Shown: positions 6,975-15,415, numbered from the stretch's first letter. The stretch is 64,000 bases of DNA from Bradyrhizobium sp. 21 (GCF_023073335.1 NZ_JADPJG010000035.1:376341-440340), one strand, 5' to 3'. The notes: generated by a model not told the origin, from the sequence alone. Made by a program: numbers and translations.

Positions 6975-7496
6975 ATGCTGAACAGGCGCAACGGTTACGA
7001 ATATGAAGATCTGCTGGCCTGTGGCCGCGGCGAGATGTTCGGCCCCGGCAATGCCCAATTGCCGCTGCCGCCGATGCTCATGTTCGACCGCATCACGGAA
7101 ATCTCCGAGACCGGCGGCGAATTCGGCAAGGGGGTGGTGCGCGCCGAGCTCGACGTGAAGCCCGATCTCTGGTTTTTCGGCTGCCACTTCAAGAACGACC
7201 CGGTGATGCCCGGCTGCCTCGGCCTCGACGCGCTGTGGCAAATGGTCGGCTTCTATCTGGGCTGGACCGGGGGCGAAGGTCGCGGCCGCGCCCTCGGCCT
7301 GAACGAGCTGAAGTTCAGCGGCCAGGTGCTGCCCGAGGCCCGCAAGGTTGTGTACAACATCGATATCAAGCGCGTGATGCGTTCAAAGCTGGTCCTCGGG
7401 ATCGCCGACGGATGGCTTTCGGTCGATGACCAGATTATCTATCGGGCGAAGGATCTGAAGGTCGGCCTGTTCAAGCAGGGCGCTAGCCTGGGCTGA
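6975..7496 (+). CDS. fabA: 3-hydroxydecanoyl-ACP dehydratase/isomerase FabA
   Basis: 173 aa from the ATG at 6975, matching the size of E. coli FabA; the longer open frame upstream (from 6768) is basic, low-complexity and lies in the irr/fabA control region, so I reject it. FabA dehydrates 3-hydroxydecanoyl-ACP and isomerises the trans-2 product to cis-3, the branch point of unsaturated fatty acid synthesis. Catalytic His71 is in FGCHFKNDPVMPG and Asp85 in LGLDALWQ. FabB follows 39 bp downstream on the same strand, so the two form the expected unsaturated fatty-acid pair. Confidence 0.96.
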   Translation: MLNRRNGYEYEDLLACGRGEMFGPGNAQLPLPPMLMFDRITEISETGGEFGKGVVRAELDVKPDLWFFGCHFKNDPVMPGCLGLDALWQMVGFYLGWTGGEGRGRALGLNELKFSGQVLPEARKVVYNIDIKRVMRSKLVLGIADGWLSVDDQIIYRAKDLKVGLFKQGASLG

Positions 7497-7535
7497 GCGC
7501 ATCATCACGAAGACAACGATTGAGGCGAGGCTGTC

Positions 7536-8759
7536 ATGAGGCGGGTTGTGGTCACCGGGATGGGCATCGTCTCGTCCATCGGAAACAACACCCAGGAAGT
7601 GCTTGCGAGCCTTCACGAGGCGAAGTCGGGCATTTCGCGGGCTGAGAAATATGCCGAGCTCGGCTTCCGTTCGCAGGTGCAAGGTGCGCCGACGATCGAT
7701 CCTGCCACGGTTGTCGACCGGCGTGCGATGCGCTTCCTCGGCCAGGGTGCCGGCTGGAACCACATCGCGATGGAGCAGGCGATCCAGGATTCTGGTCTAT
7801 CGCCTGACGAAGTCTCCAACATCCGCACCGGCATCATCATGGGCTCCGGCGGCCCGTCCGCCCGCACCATCGTCGAGGCCGCCGACATCACCCGCACCAA
7901 GGGGCCGAAGCGCGTCGGACCGTTTGCAGTGCCGAAGGCGATGTCCTCCACGGCGTCGGCGACGCTTGCGACCTGGTTCAAGATCAAGGGCGTGAACTAT
8001 TCGATCTCGTCGGCCTGCGCCACGTCGAACCATTGTGTCGGCAACGCCTATGAGACGATCCAGATCGGCAAGCAGGACGTCATCTTCGCCGGCGGCTGCG
8101 AGGAGCTCGATTGGTCGCTGTCGGTGCTGTTCGACGCCATGGGCGCGATGTCCTCGAAATACAACGACACGCCCGCCACAGCCTCGCGTCCCTACGACGT
8201 CAACCGCGACGGTTTTGTCATCGCCGGCGGTGCGGGCGTCCTCGTGCTGGAAGAGCTCGAGCATGCCAAGGCACGCGGCGCGCGCATTTACGGCGAGATC
8301 GTCGGCTACGGCGCGACGTCCGACGGCTACGACATGGTCGCGCCGTCAGGTGAAGGCGCCGAGCGCTGCATGCGCATGGCGATGTCGACCGTGAAGACCA
8401 AGGTCGACTACATCAATCCGCACGCGACATCGACGCCGGCCGGCGATCCGCCGGAGATCGACGCGCTCCGCAGGGTGTTTGGCGCCGGTGAGAAGTGTCC
8501 GCCGATCTCGGCGACCAAGGCGCTGACCGGCCACTCGCTGGGCGCCACCGGCGTGCAGGAAGCGATCTACTCGCTGCTGATGATGAACAACGGCTTCATC
8601 TGCGAGAGCGCCCACATCCAGGAGCTCGATCCCGCGTTCGCCGACATGCCGATCGTGCGCAAGCGTATCGACAACGTCAAAATCGGCACCGTGCTGTCGA
8701 ACTCCTTCGGCTTCGGCGGCACCAACGCCACGCTGGTGTTCAGCCGGTTGGACGTGTGA
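7536..8759 (+). CDS. fabB: 3-oxoacyl-ACP synthase I FabB
   Basis: 407 aa beta-ketoacyl synthase (thiolase fold) that elongates the cis-3-decenoyl-ACP made by FabA. The Cys-His-His triad is complete: Cys161 (SSACATSNHC), His296 (NPHATSTPAGD) and His333 (TGHSLGATG). Glycine-rich end SNSFGFGGTNATLVF is intact. Start: ATG after a short space, 39 bp behind fabA; 'gaggc' precedes it. It is likely co-transcribed with fabA. A palindromic repeat separates it from fabI. Confidence 0.96.
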   Translation: MRRVVVTGMGIVSSIGNNTQEVLASLHEAKSGISRAEKYAELGFRSQVQGAPTIDPATVVDRRAMRFLGQGAGWNHIAMEQAIQDSGLSPDEVSNIRTGIIMGSGGPSARTIVEAADITRTKGPKRVGPFAVPKAMSSTASATLATWFKIKGVNYSISSACATSNHCVGNAYETIQIGKQDVIFAGGCEELDWSLSVLFDAMGAMSSKYNDTPATASRPYDVNRDGFVIAGGAGVLVLEELEHAKARGARIYGEIVGYGATSDGYDMVAPSGEGAERCMRMAMSTVKTKVDYINPHATSTPAGDPPEIDALRRVFGAGEKCPPISATKALTGHSLGATGVQEAIYSLLMMNNGFICESAHIQELDPAFADMPIVRKRIDNVKIGTVLSNSFGFGGTNATLVFSRLDV

Positions 8760-8771
8760 GCCAGCACGGCT

Positions 8772-8906
8772 GTCATGCCCCGCTTGCGCGCAATGCGCAC
8801 GGGAGCGGGGCATCCAGTACGCTGCGGCTTCTCAATTTAGCACGACCGTCTCTGGAATACTGGATCGCCCGCCCCAGTGCGCAGCGCGCACAAGGCGGGC
8901 GATGAC
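8772..8906. repeat. Palindromic intergenic element, 'tgtcatgcccc...gggcgatgac' family, copy 1
   Basis: Ends TGTCATGCCCCGC and GGCGGGCGATGAC are imperfect inverted copies, with the internal block 'tactggatcgcccg'. Three further copies occur at 43425-43545 (reverse orientation), 54012-54132 and 56209-56311. This one lies between fabB and fabI. Confidence 0.8.
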
Positions 8907-8932
8907 CTCGGAATAGTGGGAGCTACGAGGCA

Positions 8933-9733
8933 ATGGAAGGTTTGATGAAAGGCAAGCGCGGTCTGATCATGGGCATCGCCAATGATCATTCGATCGCTTG
9001 GGGCATGGCGAAGACGCTGCATGCGCACGGCGCCGAGCTTGCCTTCACCTTCCAGGGCGAGGCCCTCGGCAAGCGCGTCAAGCCGCTGGCGGAATCACTT
9101 GGCGTGGACCTGGTGCTGCCCTGCGACGTCGAGGACATTGCCAGTGTCGATGCGACCTTCGATGCGCTCCGCGAAAAATGGGGCAAGCTCGATTTCGTCA
9201 TCCACGCGATCGGCTTTGCCGACAAGAACGAGCTCAAGGGCCGCTACGCCGATACCAGCCGCGAGAATTTTTCGCGCACCATGGTGATCTCCTGCTTCTC
9301 GTTCACGGAGGTCGCAAAACGCGCCGCCGAGCTGATGAGCGAGGGCGGCAGCATGATCACGCTGACCTTCGGCGCCTCGATGCGCGCGATGCCGAATTAC
9401 AACGTGATGGGCGTGGCCAAGGCGGCGCTGGAAGCCTCGGTGCGCTATCTCGCCTCCGATTTCGGGCCGCGCTGCATCCGCGTCAACGCGATCTCCGCAG
9501 GCCCCATCCGCACGCTCGCCGGCTCGGGCATCGGCGAGGCGCGCGCGATGTTCGCCTTCATGCAAAAACATTCGCCGCTTCGCCGCGGTGTCACGCTCGA
9601 CGAGCTCGGCGGCTCGGCGCTGTATCTGCTGTCGGATCTCTCCGGCGGCGTGACCGGCGAGATCCACTATGTCGATTCCGGCTACAACATCGTCCTGATG
9701 CCGAAGCCGGACGATTTGAAGACGCCGGAGTAG
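8933..9733 (+). CDS. fabI: Enoyl-ACP reductase FabI (NADH)
   Basis: 266 aa short-chain dehydrogenase-fold enzyme that reduces trans-2-enoyl-ACP, the last step of each elongation cycle. The FabI nucleotide signature GIANDHSIAWG is at residues 14-24, and the catalytic Tyr154/Lys161 lie in PNYNVMGVAK. At the place of the extra active-site Tyr of E. coli FabI (Tyr146) there is Phe (TLTFGAS), as I recall for other alphaproteobacterial copies. I start at 8933 because MxGLMKGKRG is the usual N-terminus; the ATG at 8945 is an alternative. It follows fabA-fabB but is separated by a 135-bp repeat, so it may have its own promoter. Confidence 0.94.
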   Translation: MEGLMKGKRGLIMGIANDHSIAWGMAKTLHAHGAELAFTFQGEALGKRVKPLAESLGVDLVLPCDVEDIASVDATFDALREKWGKLDFVIHAIGFADKNELKGRYADTSRENFSRTMVISCFSFTEVAKRAAELMSEGGSMITLTFGASMRAMPNYNVMGVAKAALEASVRYLASDFGPRCIRVNAISAGPIRTLAGSGIGEARAMFAFMQKHSPLRRGVTLDELGGSALYLLSDLSGGVTGEIHYVDSGYNIVLMPKPDDLKTPE

Positions 9734-9739
9734 AACTGA

Positions 9740-10693
9740 TCAGCGCGCGTCGCTGTTACGCGCTGCTGGTTGATGCCCGAGCAAAAGCGGCAGAGTCTTA
9801 TCGAGACTTTCCGTCAGCATGGTGCGCACGCCGTCACGCAGTGCGGGATTGCCGGCTGCATCTTCAGGGCGCGTTGGAAACGATTCTGCGGGTAGTTCGC
9901 GATAGGGGCCGCCGATTTGCACACCCAGAAGCCTCTGCACCACAAGGGAATGATGCACGTTAATCAGCGCAGAGCTCTGTCTGACAAGGGAGAAGTCGCG
10001 CCCGTCGAAGACGCGGATAAACGCCAAGGCGTAGAGATAGATGCGACGCCCGAGCACCACATCATGGTTGAGGATGCCGAAGCCGCGGACCGTATAGTTG
10101 GATGACCCGAAAGGGCTGATTGAATTGAGGATCTGGATGTAGTGCCGGCAATTCGTTCCTTTCACGACCTCGCGCAAGTATCCGGCCAACTCCGCGTTGA
10201 GATCGCGGAATAACCTGTCCTTCAATGTGTCCTTGGACTCATCGTGGGGCGGAAATTTCGCTGGGTTGTAGGGGATTCTCAGAACGGACATGCCGGCAGG
10301 GATCGCGGCGCGAGTCCGCGCGAAGATCAGATCGTTGAGTCCCCAGCCTGGGATCGAGACCACCATCTGCTTGTTCTGAAATATGGTCAGGCCGGTCGTC
10401 AACACGGTGAACTCATCGCCGGTGGTGACGACGACACCGAAGTCGCACGAGCCACCGACCACGGGAGCGGGTTTGCCCGTCGCTTCACGCCGTGTGATCG
10501 TCTTGTTGTTGTTTTGCTTGACGGCAGGTCCTGCCGTCTCAGTCCCCGGTGATACCGATTTGGTCTGCGCCCAAGCAGATATCGAAAAGCACCACACGAC
10601 GGCCGCAAGGACGACGAGCCGGGCTATAACGTCAAATGCAGCCCAGCCGCAGGAAGCGGACGAGCGATAGGCTTTGTCGCGTCCCCTCGGCAA
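9740..10693 (-). CDS. Exported protein of unknown function, paralogue of the upstream neighbour
   Basis: 317 aa from a TTG codon; no ATG exists near the N-terminus and 'gggcgag' lies upstream. A hydrophobic stretch (ARLVVLAAVVWCFSISAW, about residues 24-41) ending AWAQ is a likely signal peptide with a long N-terminal arm. The mature part (from GGSCDFGVVVTTGDEF) aligns along its length with the neighbour encoded 6 bp upstream: GDEFTVLTTGLTIFQNK / WGLNDLIFARTRAA / NCRHYIQI / VRGFGI / IRVFDGRDFSLVR / NPALRDGVR. I know no named family for it. The 6-bp spacing indicates one transcript, and the pair looks like an old tandem duplication. Confidence 0.75.
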   Translation of the reverse strand: MPRGRDKAYRSSASCGWAAFDVIARLVVLAAVVWCFSISAWAQTKSVSPGTETAGPAVKQNNNKTITRREATGKPAPVVGGSCDFGVVVTTGDEFTVLTTGLTIFQNKQMVVSIPGWGLNDLIFARTRAAIPAGMSVLRIPYNPAKFPPHDESKDTLKDRLFRDLNAELAGYLREVVKGTNCRHYIQILNSISPFGSSNYTVRGFGILNHDVVLGRRIYLYALAFIRVFDGRDFSLVRQSSALINVHHSLVVQRLLGVQIGGPYRELPAESFPTRPEDAAGNPALRDGVRTMLTESLDKTLPLLLGHQPAARNSDAR

Positions 10694-10699
10694 AGACGC

Positions 10700-11536
10700 T
10701 TACTCGCCCTTGATGTACGCGGATAGATATTTGTCCAGCTGGGCCGTGAGTAGGCCGCGCGTGCTGTCACGCAGCAAGGCGCTGTTGGTCACCTGTTCAG
10801 GGGTCTTGGGAAACTCGAGATTGTTGAGGATTTGCATATTGTCGTTCTTGTTGGAAAAGCTCGAAGCAAGCACATCCCCGAAGCTCCGGGTGGGCGCTCG
10901 ATGGATGTCGAACGTTCGTCCGTCAAAAACGTTTATGCGGTAATACGCAACCACGACGCCGCGCCCGGAAGGGCTCGCCCAATTCTTGTAGACCCCGAGG
11001 CCCTCGATTGACTGATTGGTGCCATCAACCGAAACGCGGGATTTCGTGGCTACGATGTAGCGTTCGCAATTTGCGGTTCCGGCGATCTGCCGCACCAGGG
11101 CCGTCAGGTCATCGCGGTCATTGCGGAACAGTTTCGCTTCCGGATGATAGTACGGCCTGAAGGCTCCGCTTGCGTAAGCGATCTTTCGGACAGCCGTGCC
11201 GGGAGCGGCGGCGCGAACCCTCGCGACGAACAGATCATCGATACCCCACGTCTCGATCGGCGCCTCCATGTACTCGTTGCCAAACATTGTGACGCCGACA
11301 TGTTGTACTGAGAACTGGTCTCCAATCGCGGATATGACGCCAATCTGACAGGGGCCGCTCTCCACCGCGGCCGGCTGTTTTGCAGCCGGTTTGGCCTTCG
11401 GCACCGCCTTTTTGGCCGCCGGCTTGCCTGGTGCCGCAGCTTGAGCGGGAGGCGTGGTGGGTGCGGGAGGAGTTTGCGCGACCGCCGAGCTGAACATCGA
11501 CAGGAGCGCAATCAGCGAGACAGAAATTCGAACCAT
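10700..11536 (-). CDS. Exported protein of unknown function, paralogue of the downstream neighbour
   Basis: 278 aa. Clear signal peptide (VRISVSLIALLSMFSSAVAQ), then a Pro/Ala/Lys-rich linker (about residues 21-60), then the shared domain starting GPCQIGVISAIGDQF. The same landmarks as in the neighbour occur in the same order: GVTMFGNE, WGIDDLFVARVRAA, NCERYIV, EGLGVY, INVFDGRTFDIHR, NSALLRDSTRGLL. Two conserved Cys (in PCQIG and NCER) could form a disulfide in the periplasm. First gene of a two-gene unit; it is not recognisable as an enzyme. Confidence 0.78.
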   Translation of the reverse strand: MVRISVSLIALLSMFSSAVAQTPPAPTTPPAQAAAPGKPAAKKAVPKAKPAAKQPAAVESGPCQIGVISAIGDQFSVQHVGVTMFGNEYMEAPIETWGIDDLFVARVRAAAPGTAVRKIAYASGAFRPYYHPEAKLFRNDRDDLTALVRQIAGTANCERYIVATKSRVSVDGTNQSIEGLGVYKNWASPSGRGVVVAYYRINVFDGRTFDIHRAPTRSFGDVLASSFSNKNDNMQILNNLEFPKTPEQVTNSALLRDSTRGLLTAQLDKYLSAYIKGE

Positions 11537-11627
11537 GGATTCCGGGAGATCAGAGACTGGAGGTTATCGGCAACACCACACTAGGTGGGGATCGTGACAA
11601 CCGCAAGCTGCACCCCTCCCTCGCTGC

Positions 11628-12092
11628 CTATCCGATGGCCCCCTGCCTCCTCCACCGATAGCATTTCATCGTGAAGCCCGTGATCTGGGAGATATCTTCG
11701 TTCTCGAACACAAAGCCTTCGCGCTCGTACCAGCGCCATGCCTTTTCGTTCTCGCGCACGCAGCGCAGTTCAATTTCGTCGGGCATCCGGGTTCGCGTGA
11801 AGGCGAGCAATTGCCGGCCGAGCGATTGCCCCTGATAGGCGGGCGCGACGAACAGCTGGTCGAGATAGAGCTTCGGCAGATGCAGCGCCAGCATGGCGGC
11901 GATCGTGCCGTTGTCGTCGGCGACGAACAGGGTCCAGCCATCCTCCATCTCACGCCGGACACGCGCGCGCAGGTTCGCCAGCAGGAAGTTGCTCGCCTCG
12001 GCAAGCCCGGTCGAGACCCAGCTCTCCATCCAGACGCGGCCGATCTCGTCATATTCGTCTGCACGGGCGGGGCGGATGACGAGACGCGACAT
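11628..12092 (-). CDS. GNAT-family N-acetyltransferase
   Basis: 154 aa, single GNAT domain. It should transfer an acetyl group from acetyl-CoA to an amine. The acetyl-CoA pyrophosphate loop is in VAPAYQGQSLGRQLL (about residues 90-104, Q-x-x-G-x-G/S variant), followed by the ENEKAWRWYEREGF motif typical of beta6/beta7. It ends RWRRQGAIG. The gene lies 7 bp downstream of oxyR on the same strand and may be read with it. Substrate unknown. Confidence 0.85.
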   Translation of the reverse strand: MSRLVIRPARADEYDEIGRVWMESWVSTGLAEASNFLLANLRARVRREMEDGWTLFVADDNGTIAAMLALHLPKLYLDQLFVAPAYQGQSLGRQLLAFTRTRMPDEIELRCVRENEKAWRWYEREGFVFENEDISQITGFTMKCYRWRRQGAIG

Positions 12093-12099
12093 CGCGGCC

Positions 12100-13026
12100 C
12101 TATGCCCGCTGGCTGCGTACGGATTGCCGCGCGCGCACCTTGCCGGCCGACATGCACACCACCTCGGAAATCTGAAGCAGCTGCCGCGCCAGTGGGCTGG
12201 TCTTGCGCCAGACCATGCCGATGGTGCGCGACGGCTCGGGGTCGCGGAAGCGCGACAGCGAGACCGAGGCCGATCGCGTCTCCACCGGCACCGCCATCTC
12301 CGGAATCAACGTGACGCCGATGCCGGCGCTGACCATCTGGACCAGCGTCGACAGCGAATTGGCATCCAGCATCTCGCGCGGCGGCGCCGATTGCATGTTG
12401 CAGAACGACAGCGCCTGATCGCGGAAGCAGTGCCCCTCTTCGAGCAGCAACAGCCGCATCTCGCGCATCATCTCCCGCGATGGCGCAGGTGTGCCCTCAT
12501 CGGAGCCCGGCCGCACCAGCAGGAATTTCTCCTCGAACAGGGCGACCTCGGTGAGCGAGGGCTCGGACACCGGCAACGCGACGATGGCGGTGTCGAGCCG
12601 GCCTTCCACCAGCTCCTGGATCAGCCGCGGCGTCATTGTCTCGCGCACGCGGATGTCGAGCTCCGGATGCAAGCGCGTGAGATTTTTGGTGATCGTGGGC
12701 AGGAGATAGGGCGCGATCGTCGGAATCATGCCGATGCGCAACCGGCCGGCGAAACGGTCCTGCGAGGCGCGGGCGAAATCGCCGAGTTCGTCGACCGAGC
12801 GCAGAATGTCGCGGACGCGCTGCGCGAGCTCCTCGCCAAATCGGGTCAGCGCCACCTGCCGCGCGCTACGCTCCAGCAGCAGGCCGCCGAGCGCCTCCTC
12901 CAGCTCCTTGATCTGCATCGACAAGGCCGGTTGCGAGATGGAACAGGACTCAGCTGCGCGGCCAAAATGGCCGTGGCGTGCCAGCGCATCGAAATACCGG
13001 AGCTGCCGCATGGTCACGTTCATCAT
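12100..13026 (-). CDS. oxyR: Hydrogen peroxide sensor/activator OxyR (LysR family)
   Basis: 308 aa from the first of two adjacent ATGs; starting at the second (13023) makes the redox cysteines Cys199 and Cys208, the numbers used for E. coli OxyR. The winged helix-turn-helix covers residues about 5-63 (MRQLRYFDALARHGHFGRAA). The redox block reads LLLEEGHCFRDQALSFC, both cysteines intact. Peroxide should form the disulfide and turn on katG, which is divergent 114 bp away. Standard peroxide-defence pair. Confidence 0.94.
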   Translation of the reverse strand: MMNVTMRQLRYFDALARHGHFGRAAESCSISQPALSMQIKELEEALGGLLLERSARQVALTRFGEELAQRVRDILRSVDELGDFARASQDRFAGRLRIGMIPTIAPYLLPTITKNLTRLHPELDIRVRETMTPRLIQELVEGRLDTAIVALPVSEPSLTEVALFEEKFLLVRPGSDEGTPAPSREMMREMRLLLLEEGHCFRDQALSFCNMQSAPPREMLDANSLSTLVQMVSAGIGVTLIPEMAVPVETRSASVSLSRFRDPEPSRTIGMVWRKTSPLARQLLQISEVVCMSAGKVRARQSVRSQRA

Positions 13027-13037
13027 CAGAAAATCTT

Positions 13038-13074
13038 ATCGCAGCGATCATTAAAGTCAACTTCCCCTGATCGA
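13038..13074. promoter_or_regulatory. oxyR-katG divergent control region: candidate OxyR box
   Basis: Within the 114-bp gap, CGATCA (13045-13050) and TGATCG (13069-13074) are inverted copies 18 bp apart, and ATCG-cag-CGAT (13038-13048) is a second short palindrome. The span suits a LysR tetramer, but the bases do not clearly match the enteric OxyR consensus, so the exact site is uncertain. Confidence 0.4.
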
Positions 13075-13140
13075 AGGCGCAGCCTAGAGTGCTTCTACCT
13101 GGTCAGAGGCGCGAGTTCGACGCCACCAGAGGAGGTATTC

Positions 13141-15306
13141 ATGGACGACACTTCGAAGTGCCCGTTTCCGGGTGGAAAACGCGTGCCGGCGAACCGCGAT
13201 TGGTGGCCAACTCAGCTCAGCATCGAGATGCTGCACAAGAATTCCCCCAAGTCCGACCCGATGGATAAGGACTTCGACTACGCCACGGAATTCAGGTCGC
13301 TCGACCTGAATGCGGTCATCAAGGACCTGACCGCACTGATGACGAACTCGCAGGAATGGTGGCCGGCCGACTTCGGTCACTATGGCGGCCTGATGATCCG
13401 CATGGCCTGGCACAGCGCGGGCACCTATCGCACCACGGACGGCCGTGGTGGCGCCGGCGCCGGTCAGCAGCGTTTCGCCCCGCTCAACAGCTGGCCCGAC
13501 AACGCCAACCTCGACAAGGCCCGCCGTCTGCTCTGGCCGATCAAGCAGAAATACGGCCGCAAGATCTCCTGGGCCGATTTGATGGTGCTCGCCGGCAATG
13601 TCGCGCTGGAATCGATGGGCTTCAAGACCTTCGGTTTTGCCGGCGGCCGTGTCGATGTCTGGGAGCCGGAAGAGCTCTATTGGGGTCCAGAGGGCACGTG
13701 GCTCGGCGATGAGCGCTACAGCGGCGAACGCGAACTCGCCGAGCCGCTCGGTGCGGTGCAGATGGGCCTCATCTACGTCAATCCGGAAGGGCCAAACGGC
13801 AAGCCGGATCCGGTCGCCGCGGCAAAGGACATCCGCGAGACCTTCGCGCGCATGGCGATGAACGACGAGGAAACCGTCGCGCTGATCGCTGGCGGTCATA
13901 CCTTCGGCAAGACCCATGGCGCGGGTGATCCCTCGCTGGTCGGACCGGAGCCGGAAGCGGGCGCGCTGGAAGATCAGGGTCTCGGCTGGAAGAGCAAGCA
14001 CGCTTCGGGCCACTCGGGCGATGCTATTACCAGCGGTCTCGAGGTGACGTGGACGACGACGCCGACGAAGTGGGGCAACAACTTCTTCGAGAACCTGTTC
14101 AAGTACGAATGGGAGCTGACGAAGAGCCCGGGCGGTGCGAACCAGTGGACGGCCAAGGGCGCCGAGGCGATCATTCCGGATGCGTTCGACAAGTCGAAGA
14201 AGCATCGGCCGACGATGCTGACGACCGACCTGTCGCTGCGCCTCGATCCGGCCTACGAGAAGATCTCGCGTCGCTTCCTGGAGAATCCGGATCAGTTCGC
14301 GGACGCCTTTGCCCGCGCATGGTTCAAGCTCACCCATCGCGACATGGGCCCGATCCAGCGCTATCTCGGACCGCTGGTGCCGAAGGAGACGCTGATCTGG
14401 CAGGATCCGATCCCGGGCCTGGATCACGAGCTGGCCAGCGATCAGGACATCGCCGCGCTGAAAACCAAAATCCTGGCGTCGGGTCTCTCGGTCTCGGAGC
14501 TGGTCTCCGCGGCCTGGGCCTCCGCCTCGACGTATCGTGGCTCGGACAAGCGCGGCGGCGCCAATGGCGCGCGCATACGGCTTGCTCCGCAGAAGGATTG
14601 GGAGGTGAACGAGCCGGCCCAGCTCGCCAAAGTGCTCGGCAAGCTCGAAGCGATCCAGAAAGACTTCAACGCGTCGTCCGGCGCGAAGAAGGTCTCGCTT
14701 GCGGACCTCATCGTCCTCGGCGGCACCGCCGCGGTCGAGAAGGCCGCGAAGGATGCCGGCGTTGACGTCAAGGTCGGCTTCACCCCGGGGCGCATGGATG
14801 CCTCGCAGGAACAGACCGACGCTGCTTCCTTTGCTCCCCTGGAGCCGCGGGCCGACGGTTTCCGCAACTTCATCGGCAAGCGGCATCAGTTCATGCAGCA
14901 GGAAGAGGCGCTCGTCGATCGCGCGCAGCTTCTGCGACTCACCGGGCCGGAGATGACGGCGCTGGTTGGCGGCCTGCGCGTGCTCGGCGCCAATGCGAAC
15001 GGCTCGAAGCACGGCGTCCTCACCGCGAAAGTCGGCACGCTGAGCAACGACTTCTTCGTCAACCTGCTCGACATGAGCGCGCAGTGGACGGCGGCGGCTG
15101 ACGGCAGCTACGAGGCCCGCGACCGCAAGACCAACGCGGTGAAGTGGACCGGCACGCGCGTCGACCTGATCTTCGGCGCGCACTCGCAGCTCCGCGCCTA
15201 TGCCGAGGTTTACGCAACCTCCGACGCAAAGGAGAAGTTCGTGAAGGACTTCGCAAAGGCTTGGACCAAGGTGATGAACCTCGACCGGTACGACATCGCG
15301 GCCTGA
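13141..15306 (+). CDS. katG: Bifunctional catalase-peroxidase KatG
   Basis: 721 aa from the ATG at 13141, behind a strong 'gaggaggt' ribosome site; the open frame extends far upstream through oxyR but that part is antisense noise. KatG removes hydrogen peroxide using haem b. Active-site motif RMAWHSAGTYR carries the distal Arg/Trp/His; the proximal-His motif is GGHTFGKTHGAG; the Tyr and Met of the Met-Tyr-Trp crosslink are in MGLIYVNPEG and RMAMNDEET. The C-terminal degenerate peroxidase domain is complete (SDKRGGANGARIRL to MNLDRYDI). Expected to be activated by the divergent OxyR. Confidence 0.97.
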   Translation: MDDTSKCPFPGGKRVPANRDWWPTQLSIEMLHKNSPKSDPMDKDFDYATEFRSLDLNAVIKDLTALMTNSQEWWPADFGHYGGLMIRMAWHSAGTYRTTDGRGGAGAGQQRFAPLNSWPDNANLDKARRLLWPIKQKYGRKISWADLMVLAGNVALESMGFKTFGFAGGRVDVWEPEELYWGPEGTWLGDERYSGERELAEPLGAVQMGLIYVNPEGPNGKPDPVAAAKDIRETFARMAMNDEETVALIAGGHTFGKTHGAGDPSLVGPEPEAGALEDQGLGWKSKHASGHSGDAITSGLEVTWTTTPTKWGNNFFENLFKYEWELTKSPGGANQWTAKGAEAIIPDAFDKSKKHRPTMLTTDLSLRLDPAYEKISRRFLENPDQFADAFARAWFKLTHRDMGPIQRYLGPLVPKETLIWQDPIPGLDHELASDQDIAALKTKILASGLSVSELVSAAWASASTYRGSDKRGGANGARIRLAPQKDWEVNEPAQLAKVLGKLEAIQKDFNASSGAKKVSLADLIVLGGTAAVEKAAKDAGVDVKVGFTPGRMDASQEQTDAASFAPLEPRADGFRNFIGKRHQFMQQEEALVDRAQLLRLTGPEMTALVGGLRVLGANANGSKHGVLTAKVGTLSNDFFVNLLDMSAQWTAAADGSYEARDRKTNAVKWTGTRVDLIFGAHSQLRAYAEVYATSDAKEKFVKDFAKAWTKVMNLDRYDIAA

Positions 15307-15313
15307 GGTGTTT

Positions 15314-15339
15314 CACCTCTCCCGCTTGCGGGAGAGGTG
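15314..15339 (+). terminator. Hairpin just behind katG
   Basis: Arms cacctctcccgc (15314-15325) and gcgggagaggtg (15328-15339) match perfectly over 12 bp. It starts 7 bp after the katG stop and lacks a T-run, so it may protect the 3' end rather than end transcription alone. Confidence 0.5.
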
Positions 15340-15369
15340 GGCATATCGTCCGGAGCGACCACAAACAAA

Positions 15370-15401
15370 AAGGGCGGCCTTTTGGCCGCCCTTCGTTTTT
15401 T
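15370..15401. terminator. Bidirectional intrinsic terminator between katG and pnp
   Basis: Ten-bp perfect arms aagggcggcc (15370-15379) and ggccgccctt (15384-15393) with a TTTT loop, followed by cgtttttt on the plus strand and by a T-rich run (complement of caaacaaaa) on the minus strand. It should end both katG and the pnp transcript. Confidence 0.85.
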
Positions 15402-15415
15402 CTGATGTCGCGAGA

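Noticed and set aside
11893..13140. N-terminal extension of katG through oxyR
   Set aside because: No homology; antisense to oxyR; a strong ribosome site sits at 13128-13136 before the true ATG.
13084..15183. 699-codon minus-strand open frame
   Set aside because: Lies wholly antisense to katG, whose motifs are complete; it has Arg/Gly/Asp-rich composition typical of a G+C-rich shadow frame.
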